Shown here piece after piece: positions 16,555 to 26,259 of a DNA stretch of 64,000 nt; positions within the stretch are counted from its first letter, which is position 1; each line of letters opens with the position of its first letter. The stretch covers positions 3,224,001-3,288,000 of the forward strand of contig OZ244854.1 of assembly GCA_965220985.1 (NCBI GenBank). Direction: 5' to 3'. This stretch comes from JAPPHA01 sp965220985. GTDB lineage: Bacteria; Pseudomonadota; Alphaproteobacteria; Rhodobacterales; Rhodobacteraceae. The notes below the pieces were generated by a model. That model was not told where the DNA came from. It saw only the letters and a list, made by a program, of their open reading frames with translations, and made no database searches. The position numbers and the translations under genes were made by a program.

Positions 16555-18348
16555 ATGACACTGCAACTGCTTCCAGAGACCTGGCACGTTGCCGTTGCTT
16601 GCATGATCGTCGCCGGAATGTTCATCGCGTTTCTGAGCGAACGATTTCCACCAGATGTCATCGCCTTTTCGGCTGCAACAGCAATGATCCTGTCGGGCAT
16701 CATCCCGATCGATCGCGCCATGGGCGTGCTGGCCAATCCGGCGCCGTGGACAGTCGCGATGATGTTCATTCTTTCCGGCGCGCTGGTTCGGACCGGAACA
16801 CTGGCGCTGCTCACCAACTGGGTGAGCGACCGCGCCGAGGGTCATCCCGTACTCGTCCTGGGGGTTCTTGCCTTGGTGGTCCTGTTTGCCTCGGCTTTCA
16901 TGAACAACACGCCCGTCGTGGTCGTGCTCATCCCGGTCGCCATGAAACTCGCAAAGACCCTCGGAACGGCCGCTTCCAAACTGCTGATTCCGTTGTCCTA
17001 TGTCGCGATCCTTGGTGGAATGTGCACTCTCATCGGCACGTCCACCAATCTCATCGTCGACGGTGTCGCTCGCGAAAGCGGTCTCGAACCGTTCGGAATT
17101 TTCGAAGTGACTCCCCTTGCCGCAATCTTGGCGGCCTACGGGCTCTTCTACATCGTTTTCCTTGCCCCAAAGATGTTGCCTCACAGGGAAACAGTCAGCA
17201 GCATCCTGGGGGATCGGCCCTCCAAACGCTTCTTGACCGAAGTCATCATCCTGCAGGGCAGCGCGTTCGTGGGCCGAAACCCGCGCGACGTTGCGGAGTT
17301 TCGCCACCAGGGTGGTCGGATCGTCGATGTCGTCAGAGACGAAGAGTCGCTTCGACGCGATCTTTCGAACGTCACGCTGCAGGAGGGCGACCACGTCATC
17401 CTGCGAACGGCTGTCGGCGAACTCCTGGCGATCAAGCAAAGCAAGGACCTTGGCGTGGTGGCGTCCGATGCGGTGTCATCCAAGGAGTCAGCGACGGTTG
17501 AAGCTCTGATCACGCCCGGCTGCCTGCTGGTCGGGAAACCCGTGCATTCGCTTCGATTGCGCCGCCATTACGGCGTGTATTTGCTGGCCATCCACCGTCG
17601 CAACCAGAACCTCCGGGGACAAATCGACGATATCGTGATTCAAGTCGGCGACACGCTCCTGCTCGAAGGCAACCCCCAGGACATCAAGCGGTTGTCCGAA
17701 GAGCAGAACACGACCGATCTGGTTGAACCCGATGTCAGGCCATACCGGCGAAAGCACGCGCCCTGGGTCATTCTTGCGCTTGCAAGTGTCGTCATTCTGG
17801 CGGCATTCGATATCGCACCGATCCTGCTGCTGGGAATGATTGCAGTTGCCGTGGTTCTCTTGAGTCGAGCGATTGAAGCGGACGAAGCATTCGGCTCGGT
17901 CGATTCCCGGCTGCTGGTGCTTCTGCTGTCGATGCTCGTGGTCGGGACCGGTCTTGAAGCCTCCGGTACAGTTGAACTCATGGCGGGGGCGGTGTCTCCT
18001 TATATCAGCGTGCTTCCACCGTTTTTCGTGGTCTGGGCGATCTACCTCTTTGCGTCGTTTCTGACCGAACTGGTTTCGAACAATGCCGTTGCGGTCATCA
18101 TCACGCCGGTTGCCATCGCGATCGCTCACGCGCTTGGCGTGGATCCGCGACCACTGGTTGTGGCGATCATGGTTGCCGCTTCGGCGAGCTTTGCCACCCC
18201 CGTGGGCTACCAGACCAATACGCTGGTCTATGGCCCGGGCGGTTACAGGTTCACGGACTTCGTTCGCCTGGGTCTACCGCTCAATCTGACCGTTGGAATT
18301 CTTGCGAGTTTTCTCATTCCGTTTTTCTGGCCGCTGACTCCCGGCTGA
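16555..18348 (+). CDS. SLC13/DASS-family permease with two TrkA-C domains
   Basis: A 597-residue membrane protein. The N-terminal membrane half (about 1-215) contains FASAFMNNTPVVVVLIPVAM and LIGTSTNLIVDG, the two sodium/anion-binding motifs of the divalent anion:Na+ symporter family. Two RCK_C (TrkA-C) domains follow in the cytosol (about 220-305 and 315-400: LRRDLSNVTLQEGDHVILRT, then RGQIDDIVIQVGDTLLLEGN). The C-terminal membrane half repeats the motif as LTELVSNNAVAVIITPVAIA and ATPVGYQTNTLVYGPGGY. Such proteins import sulfate, dicarboxylates or similar anions; the TrkA-C pair probably binds a regulator. It starts 43 bases after the EamA gene. The substrate is not determined. Confidence 0.9.
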   Translation: MTLQLLPETWHVAVACMIVAGMFIAFLSERFPPDVIAFSAATAMILSGIIPIDRAMGVLANPAPWTVAMMFILSGALVRTGTLALLTNWVSDRAEGHPVLVLGVLALVVLFASAFMNNTPVVVVLIPVAMKLAKTLGTAASKLLIPLSYVAILGGMCTLIGTSTNLIVDGVARESGLEPFGIFEVTPLAAILAAYGLFYIVFLAPKMLPHRETVSSILGDRPSKRFLTEVIILQGSAFVGRNPRDVAEFRHQGGRIVDVVRDEESLRRDLSNVTLQEGDHVILRTAVGELLAIKQSKDLGVVASDAVSSKESATVEALITPGCLLVGKPVHSLRLRRHYGVYLLAIHRRNQNLRGQIDDIVIQVGDTLLLEGNPQDIKRLSEEQNTTDLVEPDVRPYRRKHAPWVILALASVVILAAFDIAPILLLGMIAVAVVLLSRAIEADEAFGSVDSRLLVLLLSMLVVGTGLEASGTVELMAGAVSPYISVLPPFFVVWAIYLFASFLTELVSNNAVAVIITPVAIAIAHALGVDPRPLVVAIMVAASASFATPVGYQTNTLVYGPGGYRFTDFVRLGLPLNLTVGILASFLIPFFWPLTPG

Positions 18349-18607
18349 TATCTTCCGAGATTTCGGCGAGTGCCCGCATGCCCCTTGAATTGGGAGGCGG
18401 GTGGGAATCGAGTTCTGGCTGACGGCTGTCGGCGAGCCTGGCGGCCGGGGGCTCGAACACCGTTCACGCGACTGGCGATCCGATTGCAGAATCGTTTATT
18501 GCGTACTGTTATTGAATGATTTTTTGCATTTCCATGCATGGGTGATCGAAAAGTCAATTGGCTGTTGACTCATGCTCTGGACGGATACTACAACAGAACA
18601 TGAACTA

Positions 18608-18622
18608 GAACAAAAGTAGAAC
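18608..18622 (+). promoter_or_regulatory. LexA (SOS) box at the imuA start
   Basis: GAAC-AAAAGTA-GAAC on the plus strand is an exact GTTC-N7-GTTC operator in reverse. It ends only four bases before the imuA ATG at 18627. Two further GAAC half-sites lie just upstream (18596, 18602) at non-canonical spacing. Confidence 0.85.
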
Positions 18623-18626
18623 GATA

Positions 18627-19259
18627 ATGCACAGGAATCACGAGGACATGATCGCCCGTATCGGGGGAGACATCGGTTCCAGGGATCATGGCGATTTCCA
18701 GGTGGCGGGACCAGTGCGATTGCGCAAGGGGCGCATCCACGAGGTGACGGGCGACAGCGCCGACATCTTCGCGATCATGGCTGCATCATGCCTGCCCGGT
18801 CCGGTGATCTGGATAGGACAGGCGGGATCGGTGGAATCCCTGGCCCCCGTTGCCGTCCAGGAGTTCCTGGATCCTTCGCGCGTTGTTCTGACCAGATGCA
18901 CGACGCGAAAGGAAATCCTCTGGGCGGGGGAACAGACCATGCGGGCAGACGGCGTCTCGTGCGTCATTGTCGAACTCCATGACGGTCCCGACCTGCGGGC
19001 CAGCAGGCGGCTGCAGATCGCGGCAGAGGATTCAGGGTGCACGGGCATCATCCTGGTTGCAGGCCGAACCCGCAACTCTGCCGCCCAGACCCGCTGGGAA
19101 TGCATCGCCACTCCCGGGGCGATGAGAAGCTGGAGATGGCATTGCGTCAAGAACAGGCAGGGGAAGCTCGGCGCATGGAACGTGAAAATGCTGGGAGGGA
19201 GCGATGACAAGACAGGTCAAGCGTGTACTGTCGATCTGGTTGCCGCATCTGCCGCTTGA
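18627..19259 (+). CDS. imuA: ImuA, SOS mutasome accessory protein (RecA-like)
   Basis: A 210-residue protein of the ImuA family, a short RecA/SulA-like protein without a full Walker A motif. Recognisable stretches are GRIHEVTGDSADIFAIMAAS, LPGPVIWIGQAGSVESLAPV, LTRCTTRKEILWAGEQTMRA, SCVIVELHDGPD and LRASRRLQIAAEDSGCTGII. ImuA works with ImuB and DnaE2 in damage-induced translesion synthesis and mutagenesis. The LexA box ends four bases before the ATG and no Shine-Dalgarno sequence is present, so the mRNA may be leaderless or start very close to the ATG. The 3' end overlaps imuB by 56 bases. Confidence 0.88.
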   Translation: MHRNHEDMIARIGGDIGSRDHGDFQVAGPVRLRKGRIHEVTGDSADIFAIMAASCLPGPVIWIGQAGSVESLAPVAVQEFLDPSRVVLTRCTTRKEILWAGEQTMRADGVSCVIVELHDGPDLRASRRLQIAAEDSGCTGIILVAGRTRNSAAQTRWECIATPGAMRSWRWHCVKNRQGKLGAWNVKMLGGSDDKTGQACTVDLVAASAA

Positions 19260-20703
19260 TCGACTCCGGCGTCGGCGCGACCCGCGCATCCTCGGCCCCC
19301 TTGCCATCGTTGCACGGTTCAAGAATGTCTGGAAACTGACGCATCCAAACGATGTCGCGGTTCGTGCGGGACTGACACCGGGTTTGCCGGTCCCCGATGC
19401 GCGCGCCATATGCCCGGATCTCTTGACCGAACCGGCAGATCCGGAGCGTGAGGCCCGGTTTCTTCATGCATTGCGACTCTGGGCCGACAGGCTGTCGCCC
19501 CGGGTCGCGCTCGATTCTCCGGACGGACTGCTTCTCGACATAACGGGATGTGCGCATCTTTTCGGCGGAGAGGCGGAAATGGCGTTCCATGCACGCCAGG
19601 GGCTTCACGACATGCAGGTCGAAGCCCGCATCGGAATTGCCGATACGCGGAAGGCTGCATGGGCGCTTGCACGTCACGGTTCCGAATCAGTCGAAATCGC
19701 ACCGCCCGGAAAGACGGTGGAAGTTCTTCATCCTCTCCGGATCGACGCTCTTGGCCTGCCTTCGCACATGATCACGGAACTCGGCCGGCTCGGCATCGAA
19801 ACCGTCGGCCAGCTCAACACGATCAAGTCATCGGAATTGGCGCTCCGGTTCGGGCCCGAACTGTCGCAGGAGCTGGAACGCGCGACGGGGCGTGCTCCGG
19901 ATCCGATCGTTTCGCATCGTCGTGATCCAACCTATGCGGCCGGGATGACGCTTCCCGAGCCGATCGGACTGGTCGACGATCTTGAGGCGGGCTTGAGACG
20001 ACTTTCCGAATCCGTTTGCAAACGCCTGCAGGCCGCCAACAAGGGGGCACGTCGTTATCACCTGACTGTCCGATGCGTTGACACGGGGAATCACCTGGGA
20101 ACCGTCGGTTTCGCAAGACCGGTCAATGATCCGGACATGCTGGTGCAGCAGTTTCGGCATCATCTGGATCAGCTGAAAATCGAGTTCGGCGCGGACAGGC
20201 TGCATCTTGCTGCCGATTGCGTGGACTGGATTCGGTCAAGACAAACGCATTTTGGCGATATCGGCAAGCGTGGCGGGGACATCACCGGGATTGTCTCGAC
20301 GCTGGGCAACCGTCTCGGATTCGACCGGGTTTGCCGATGGCTTCCGGTTGACAGTCATTTGCCGGAGCGGGAATTCAGGATCGTGGATGCGGCGCATTGC
20401 GAGACATCTCCGGTTTGGGAGCGTCATCCGCGCAAGCGCCCGATCCGGCTGTACAGCTCTCCCGAACCTCTGCAAACTCTTGAACCGGACCGCCCGCCCA
20501 GGAAATTCAACTGGCGCCGGCAGACATACGAGACCACCCATGCCGAGGGGCCGGAACGCCTGACTTCGGAGTGGTGGCGCGATCAAGCCTTGCCGCAGCG
20601 CGATTACTGGCGCGTTCAGACCACGACAGGGCTGAGGCTGTGGTTGCTGACATATCCCGGCCTGAAGCGGCCAGACTGGTATGTTGCAGGGCGATTTCCG
20701 TGA
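19204..20703 (+). CDS. imuB: ImuB, catalytically inactive Y-family polymerase-like mutasome protein
   Basis: A 499-residue protein with the Y-family fold: a palm/fingers-like N-terminus (RVLSIWLPHLPLDRLRRRRD), RFLHALRLWADRLSPRVALD, a palm motif DGLLLDITGCAHLFGGE, and the HhH thumb region RIDALGLPSHMITELGRLGI. Active Y-polymerases have Asp residues in the first strand and an S-x-D-E pair; here the first strand reads SIWLPH and the second has only LLLDIT, so the catalytic acids are missing, as in other ImuB proteins. ImuB serves as the hub that recruits DnaE2 and the beta clamp. The C-terminus reads WLLTYPGLKRPDWYVAGRFP. It overlaps imuA at the 5' end and dnaE2 by GTGA at the 3' end. Confidence 0.92.
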   Translation: MTRQVKRVLSIWLPHLPLDRLRRRRDPRILGPLAIVARFKNVWKLTHPNDVAVRAGLTPGLPVPDARAICPDLLTEPADPEREARFLHALRLWADRLSPRVALDSPDGLLLDITGCAHLFGGEAEMAFHARQGLHDMQVEARIGIADTRKAAWALARHGSESVEIAPPGKTVEVLHPLRIDALGLPSHMITELGRLGIETVGQLNTIKSSELALRFGPELSQELERATGRAPDPIVSHRRDPTYAAGMTLPEPIGLVDDLEAGLRRLSESVCKRLQAANKGARRYHLTVRCVDTGNHLGTVGFARPVNDPDMLVQQFRHHLDQLKIEFGADRLHLAADCVDWIRSRQTHFGDIGKRGGDITGIVSTLGNRLGFDRVCRWLPVDSHLPEREFRIVDAAHCETSPVWERHPRKRPIRLYSSPEPLQTLEPDRPPRKFNWRRQTYETTHAEGPERLTSEWWRDQALPQRDYWRVQTTTGLRLWLLTYPGLKRPDWYVAGRFP

Positions 20704-23700
20704 GTTACGCCGAACTGGACGTCACGAGCAATTTCACCTTTCTGACGGGAGCTTCGCACCCCGAGGAACTGGTTGCCCGCGCCGGGATCCTGGGTCTTTC
20801 CGGGATTGCAATTGTCGATACCAACACATTTGCGGGGATTGTCCGTGCCCATGCGGCTGCCAAGACGCATGGGGTTCGCTACATTGTCGGTGTCCGCCTT
20901 GTTCTGACAGACGGGAGCGAGATATGCGCATACCCCGAGTCCCGGAAAGGTTACGGGCATCTTTGCCGCCTGCTGACGACAGGAAAGCGCCGAACCGTCA
21001 AGGGCAAGTGCGAACTCTCGCTCGATGACGTCCTGCAGTGGGGCAACGAATGCATTCTGATCGTGTCCGGCAGCGTCCGGACCTTTGCGGTGAGCGAGAA
21101 ACTGAAGGCTGCCTTTGGACGCGACCAGGTGTTTGTCGGCGTCATGCCGCGATATGACGGGAATGACGCCGGGCATTTTGCGCATCGCGCATCGATCGCT
21201 GCCCGTGCAGGCGTCGAGCTTGTCGCCATGGGCAACGTGCTCATGCATCACGGGCGTCGAAAGCGATTGGCTGATCTGCTTTCATGCATTCGGCTGAAGA
21301 CCACGATCAGCCGCCTGGGTCGCCAGGCGCTTCCGAACAACGAGCGTCGGCTCAAGTCCGAGTTCGAGATCAGGCGGTTGTTCAGGGAGTGCCCGAACGC
21401 TGTCGCCAATGCCGGGGCCATTGCCAAACGCTGCAGGTTTTCGCTGGACGAGCTCAGTTACGAATATCCCGACGAAATCACGAATGGCCAGGCTCCCAAC
21501 GATCGCTTGCGGGAACTGACCGACAAGGGTCTGGCGAGGCGTTATCCCGGCGGCGTTCCGCTCGACATCCGTTCGACGGTCGAGAAGGAACTCCGGCTGA
21601 TCGCCGAACTGGATTACGCGCGTTACTTCCTGACCGTCCATGACGTCGTGGTGTTCGCCCGTTCGCGGGGGATTCTGTGCCAGGGGCGGGGCAGCGCGGC
21701 CAATTCCGTTGTCTGCTACGCGCTTGGAATCACCGAGGCATCGCCGAAAACGTTTTCCATGGTTTTCGAACGGTTCATCTCGGCCGCGCGCAACGAACCG
21801 CCGGACATTGACGTGGATTTTGAGCACGAACGGCGTGAAGAGGTCATCCAGCACATCTACGAGAAATACGGGCGACATCGCGCGGGCATCTGCTCAACGG
21901 TCGTTCACTTTCGCTCGCGGGCCGCCATGCGGGAAGTCGGCAAGGCCATGGAATTGTCCGACGATATCATCGCCGCACTCTCCAGCCAGGTCTGGGGATG
22001 GTCGCGTGAAGGCGTGAAGGACGAGCATGTCAAGGCGGCCGGTCTCGACTTTCGCGACCGCAGATTGCGGCAGACCCTGGAACTGACCCGGGAGATCAAC
22101 GGCTTCCCGCGTCACCTGTCTCAGCACGTGGGGGGCTTCGTCATGACCCGAGGTCGCCTGGACGAATTTTGCCCGGTCGAGAATGCGGCGATGGAAAACC
22201 GCACCATCATCGAATGGGACAAGGACGATATCGATGTCATCGGCATGCTGAAGGTGGATGTGCTGGCGCTTGGAATGCTGACCTGCATCCGAAAGACTTT
22301 CGACCTGCTGCGAACGTGGAAATCTCTCGATTACACCATGGCAGGGATTCCGCAGGAAGATTCAGAGGTTTACGACATGTTGTGCGTTGCCGATTCGCTT
22401 GGCGTGTTTCAGGTCGAAAGCCGTGCGCAGATGAATTTTCTGCCCAGAATGCGGCCACGAACCTTCTATGATCTTGTCATCCAGGTGGCGATCATCCGTC
22501 CGGGTCCGATCCAGGGCGACATGGTGCATCCCTTCATCAGGCGGCGGCGCGGCGAAGAACCGGTGGTCTTTCCGTCGGAGGAATTGCGACCGGTCCTGGG
22601 AAAGACGCTAGGAGTTCCGCTTTTCCAGGAGCAGGCCATGAGGATCGCGATCGTTGCGGCGGACTTCAGCCCAACGGAAGCCGATCAACTCAGGCGCTCG
22701 CTGGGCAGTTTCCGGGGACCCGGCACGGTCAAGGTCATGAAGGAGCGCTTTGTCGGGGGCTGCCTGGCGAAGGGCTACACAAGGGAGTTTGCCGAAAGCT
22801 GCTTCAGGCAGATCGAGGGGTTTTCGGGGTACGGTTTTCCGGAAAGCCACTCGGTGAGCTTTGCGCTTCTGGTCTACGTGTCGGCCTGGCTGAAGTGTCA
22901 CCACCCCGAGGCCTTCTGCTGCGCGCTGCTCAACTCCCAGCCGATGGGTTTCTATGCACCGGCACAGATTGTCAGGGATGCGCGTGCCCATGACGTGACG
23001 GTTCTCCCGATCTGCGTGGAGAGCAGTTACTGGGACAATGTCCTGGAGCCGGCCAGCGACGGTTCGCTCGCCGTGCGACTCGGTTTTCGGCACATTCGCG
23101 GGTTCAGGGAAGAGGATGCCTCCTGGATCAGCGCTGCGCGCGGTCACGGCTACGATTCCATCGACGCCTTGTGGCGACGCGCCGGGCTGTCCAGAAAGGC
23201 CTTGTCTCTTTTGGCAGGCGCCGATGCTTTCTCCGCATACGGGTTGAGCCGGCGGGAAGCGCTGTGGGAGGCGAAGGCCATTTGCGGAGACAAGCCGTTG
23301 CCGCTCTTCGAGAAATGCGGTGAGGGCTTGCCTCAGGTCGTGACCCAGTTGCCGCAAATGTCGGGCAAGGGGAATGTCTTTGAAGATTACGTGACAACCC
23401 GTCTCACCTTGCGCGATCACCCGATCAGGCTGCTCCGGGCGACGCTCGGTCATTTTGACGAGGCGAGTTCCTTGCGGAATGTTCCGGACGGGCAGTGGGT
23501 GACGGTGACGGGACTGGTCATCACGCGACAGAGGCCCGGAACCGCAGGAGGGGTCATTTTCCTGACACTCGAGGACGACACCGGCGTGTCCAATGTCATC
23601 GTCTGGTCAAGGACTTATGAGAAATATCGCAAGTCTGTGACGACCGGCCGGCTTCTCAGGGTCAGGGGAAAGCTGCAAAGAGAGGGGATTGTCAGCCATG

Positions 23701-23945
23701 TCATATCATCCCGCATCGACGATCTGTCCGGGATGCTTGACGAATTCGGCAGTGCAGACGCCCGCGTGGGCGGGATCAACCCGATGTATTCCAATGCTGA
23801 TTCAGCCTGCGGCAGAGGAGGAAGCGGAAGCGCCAGGACGGTACCGACGGCGAATGACCATGAAGTTTCAACAGCAACGGGACTCTCCGTGAAACCATCT
23901 CCTCGCCACCCGCGCGAGCAGGCGAAAATCCTGTTTGGTCGCTGA
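20700..23945 (+). CDS. dnaE2: Error-prone DNA polymerase DnaE2 (ImuC)
   Basis: A 1081-residue C-family polymerase starting at the GTG that overlaps the imuB stop (GTGA); a longer frame exists upstream but SYAELDVTSNFTFLTGASHP is the usual N-terminus. The PHP domain covers about residues 1-270. The polymerase palm contains GSAANSVVCYALGIT, the catalytic pair in PPDIDVDFEHERREEVIQH, and the third Asp in LKVDVLALGMLT. FQEQAMRIAIVAADFSPTEA and GYGFPESHSVSFALLVY complete the fingers/tau region, and an OB-fold follows (VTGLVITRQRPGTAGGVIFL). It performs SOS translesion synthesis with ImuA and ImuB. The family ending HPREQAKILFGR is present, so the gene is complete. Confidence 0.95.
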   Translation: MSYAELDVTSNFTFLTGASHPEELVARAGILGLSGIAIVDTNTFAGIVRAHAAAKTHGVRYIVGVRLVLTDGSEICAYPESRKGYGHLCRLLTTGKRRTVKGKCELSLDDVLQWGNECILIVSGSVRTFAVSEKLKAAFGRDQVFVGVMPRYDGNDAGHFAHRASIAARAGVELVAMGNVLMHHGRRKRLADLLSCIRLKTTISRLGRQALPNNERRLKSEFEIRRLFRECPNAVANAGAIAKRCRFSLDELSYEYPDEITNGQAPNDRLRELTDKGLARRYPGGVPLDIRSTVEKELRLIAELDYARYFLTVHDVVVFARSRGILCQGRGSAANSVVCYALGITEASPKTFSMVFERFISAARNEPPDIDVDFEHERREEVIQHIYEKYGRHRAGICSTVVHFRSRAAMREVGKAMELSDDIIAALSSQVWGWSREGVKDEHVKAAGLDFRDRRLRQTLELTREINGFPRHLSQHVGGFVMTRGRLDEFCPVENAAMENRTIIEWDKDDIDVIGMLKVDVLALGMLTCIRKTFDLLRTWKSLDYTMAGIPQEDSEVYDMLCVADSLGVFQVESRAQMNFLPRMRPRTFYDLVIQVAIIRPGPIQGDMVHPFIRRRRGEEPVVFPSEELRPVLGKTLGVPLFQEQAMRIAIVAADFSPTEADQLRRSLGSFRGPGTVKVMKERFVGGCLAKGYTREFAESCFRQIEGFSGYGFPESHSVSFALLVYVSAWLKCHHPEAFCCALLNSQPMGFYAPAQIVRDARAHDVTVLPICVESSYWDNVLEPASDGSLAVRLGFRHIRGFREEDASWISAARGHGYDSIDALWRRAGLSRKALSLLAGADAFSAYGLSRREALWEAKAICGDKPLPLFEKCGEGLPQVVTQLPQMSGKGNVFEDYVTTRLTLRDHPIRLLRATLGHFDEASSLRNVPDGQWVTVTGLVITRQRPGTAGGVIFLTLEDDTGVSNVIVWSRTYEKYRKSVTTGRLLRVRGKLQREGIVSHVISSRIDDLSGMLDEFGSADARVGGINPMYSNADSACGRGGSGSARTVPTANDHEVSTATGLSVKPSPRHPREQAKILFGR

Positions 23946-24411
23946 ATCCGAATTCGCACCGGTTTTCGATGCGGTGACGATCGGGGGGTTGCGTGCGATC
24001 ATCCGCCGAACTCCAGTGTCAGGTCCGTCCTCCAACCGTGGCAGGATGGTCGGCTGGTTTCCGGAACCTGGAGCGATCATCAAGGGTGAAAGGGCTCGTG
24101 ACCCGAAGCTGATGCGGATGTTCTGGCCTGCGATGCAGATGATGACGGATGCATCGATGACGTTGAGAAACAATGTAGGTGTCGAACGGCGGTCCGACCA
24201 AGATTCCGAGTCGGATGCCCTGGACAAACCGGTTTGGGGATGGCATCTGGACATCGGAGGCTTTGCTGGCAACAGCATTGCCTTTTTTCTTTCGGTAACT
24301 GTTCCGAGATCATTGATGATCTCGAACCGGTGACTCGTACAGGCAATTGGCGTACGCTGCGTGACCAACATCACGACGACCTGCGAAGTATAGAGTTATC
24401 GGAGGAAACTG
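23946..24411. other. 466-base region after dnaE2, no assignable gene
   Basis: A plus-strand frame (23935-24333, 132 codons, overlapping the dnaE2 end) and a minus-strand frame (23868-24374, 168 codons) both run through here. Neither has a recognisable domain, and each is the other's antisense. They may be decayed sequence. No terminator, tRNA or repeat was seen. Confidence 0.4.
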
Positions 24412-25158
24412 ATGGCGGACTGTACAGAAGAACCGACCAGATCTGAACCGGCAATCGTTTTCAGATTGGAAGACTCGTACAACAATTTCCGTTATCGGGT
24501 CCGAAAAAAACCGTCTGACAGTCGCCGTTTCCCAACCGCTATGGATAGACTTGCAATGGAAAAGACACTGCTTGGACTGAAAGGGCTGCCCGAGGGTGTC
24601 CGCGAATACGGTTTGCCAGACCCTTCGGCAATTGCCAAACAAGTGCCTGATCTCTCGGTGGAGTATTATGATGAGGCGGAGGTATTGCCAGATCGTTTCA
24701 GTTATCAGAGCGTGACCGTGATTAGCGGGCGCGCCAGACGAGTCTTTGAGAACGTCGATCCGGAGGGCGGACATGCGTTTGTTCCCGCAACTGTCGTGAA
24801 CAAGAATGACTGCCCGGTTTGTGGCGAATGGTACTACATGTTGTGCGGTCGTAGTTTCTTCGCGAGTGAGGTTCCCATTGACGGAGATTTTCGTTCTGAT
24901 TCAACTACACAAACTTGGGTGGAAAAGACCTATTTTTCCACGAAAGAACGTCGGCTCTTTTTTTCTCAACAGCCTGTCTGGACGACGGCTGGAACAGTTA
25001 GACCAAATTTTTTGTCCAAGCCCGTGTTCGACGAAATCAAAGCTGAGGGTCTGACCGGGTTCCGGGAATTCACCAAGGATTTTGGGCTCGCGGGTGCTGA
25101 CGATCCCCACATTGGCCAGTTGCCAACCTCGGAAAACGTCAGCCATTATTGGTTTTGA
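24412..25158 (+). CDS. Imm11/DUF1629-like protein (immunity-type)
   Basis: A 248-residue soluble protein. The central and C-terminal parts follow the layout of the Imm11/DUF1629 family: PDLSVEYYDEAEVLPDRFSY, VISGRARRVFENVDPEGGHA, FVPATVVNKNDCPVCGEWYY, LFFSQQPVW and KPVFDEIKAEGLTGFREFTK (a decision for family rather than function). In that family many members are immunity proteins to polymorphic toxins delivered between bacteria. Start: the ATG at 24412 follows AGAGTTATCGGAGGAAACTG, a good ribosome binding site. The gene is less G+C-rich than dnaE2 before it and yebC after it, and no toxin gene lies next to it, so it may be an orphan immunity gene gained by transfer. The assignment is by pattern only. 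Confidence 0.5.
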   Translation: MADCTEEPTRSEPAIVFRLEDSYNNFRYRVRKKPSDSRRFPTAMDRLAMEKTLLGLKGLPEGVREYGLPDPSAIAKQVPDLSVEYYDEAEVLPDRFSYQSVTVISGRARRVFENVDPEGGHAFVPATVVNKNDCPVCGEWYYMLCGRSFFASEVPIDGDFRSDSTTQTWVEKTYFSTKERRLFFSQQPVWTTAGTVRPNFLSKPVFDEIKAEGLTGFREFTKDFGLAGADDPHIGQLPTSENVSHYWF

Positions 25159-25512
25159 GGAGGCATGGGAGCTTTGACTGTCTGAGATACGAGGCCTCTC
25201 TCGCGGGAGTGTTTGAGTCACGAGATCAGTCTCCAGATCCTTGACGGTTTCCTGCATGCACACACTCGACCGGATTGCATTTGGCTACATTGGCCCTCGC
25301 ACTCATTGGATTACGCATGCTGCGATTGGGGGAAGCTTGGACGCCGGCGGGGGGCATACTGGAAAACAGAGTGCTATTCCGCGATTCTACGGGAATCTGC
25401 CAGTTTGTGCTGAATTCATGTCGCGTTGAACTTGTACAGGAATTGCGTCGTTTCTATAAGTCGGGCCTACGCAACCCGCCGCTCCTAAAGACACCCGGAA
25501 AAGAGGATCGAC
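25159..25512. other. 354-base region between the Imm11-like gene and yebC
   Basis: Short frames at + 25241-25429 and + 25275-25637 have no recognisable domain, and the second runs into yebC in a different frame. The first contains HWITHAAIGGSLDAGGGHT and could be a fragment of a transferred gene. The yebC promoter must lie in the last 100 bases. Confidence 0.35.
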
Positions 25513-26259
25513 ATGGCAGGTCACTCCAAATGGGCCAACATTCAGCACCGAAAGAGCCGCCAGGACGCATCGCGGTCCCGGCTTTTTTCGCGACTGGCAC
25601 GGGAAATCACGGTCGCCGCCCGTCACGGCGATCCTGATCCCGAAAAAAACCCACGCCTGAGGCTGGCAGTCAAGGAAGCAAAATCGAATTCCGTTCCGAA
25701 AGACGTGATTGAACGGGCAATCTCGAAGGCGTCCGGGAACGACGGCGAGAACTTCGAGGAAATCCGTTACGAAGGATACGGGCCGGACGGTGTCGCGATC
25801 ATCGTGGAAGCCATGACCGACAATAGAAACCGAACCGCCGCGAGCGTGCGTTCGATCTTTTCCAAGGCGGGCGGCAGCATGGCGGAAACGGGAGCCGTTT
25901 CCTTCATGTTCGAGCGCAAGGGATTCGTGCTTTACCCCAGGGAGTCCGGAAGCGACGACGATATGCTCGAAGCGGCAGTCGAGGCCGGCGCAGATGATGT
26001 CGAGAGCACCGATGACGGTCATGAGATCTATTGCGAAGCGCGTGACCTGAACGACGTATCCACGGCGCTTGAAGCGACTTTCGGCGAGTCGGAGTCGACG
26101 CGGTTGATTTGGAAACCGGTGACAACCACTCCACTTGGTTTCGAATCAGCTCAAAAGGTCTTGAAGCTCGTCGAGGTCCTTGAAGACGATGACGATGTCC
26201 AGAACGTGACGGCGAATTTCGACATTCCCGACGACGTGATGGAGCAATTGACAGCCTGA
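25513..26259 (+). CDS. yebC: YebC/PmpR-family regulator (translation/transcription factor)
   Basis: A 248-residue protein beginning MAGHSKWANIQHRKSRQDAS, the family hallmark. It continues with NPRLRLAVKEAKSNSVPKDV, the conserved YEGYGPDGVAIIVEAMTDN and NRTAASVRSIFSKAGGSMAE, and ends in the acidic C-terminal domain (VEVLEDDDDVQNVTANFDIP). Usual length is about 240-250. YebC-family proteins were described as DNA-binding regulators, and more recent work implicates members in translation of proline stretches. AAAGAGGATCGAC precedes the ATG. ruvC, which often follows yebC, is not here; pntA comes next after 210 bases. Confidence 0.95.
   Translation: MAGHSKWANIQHRKSRQDASRSRLFSRLAREITVAARHGDPDPEKNPRLRLAVKEAKSNSVPKDVIERAISKASGNDGENFEEIRYEGYGPDGVAIIVEAMTDNRNRTAASVRSIFSKAGGSMAETGAVSFMFERKGFVLYPRESGSDDDMLEAAVEAGADDVESTDDGHEIYCEARDLNDVSTALEATFGESESTRLIWKPVTTTPLGFESAQKVLKLVEVLEDDDDVQNVTANFDIPDDVMEQLTA

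Noticed and set aside
23935..24333. A 132-codon frame following dnaE2
   Set aside because: No recognised domain; an even longer antisense frame exists; left as an unassigned region.
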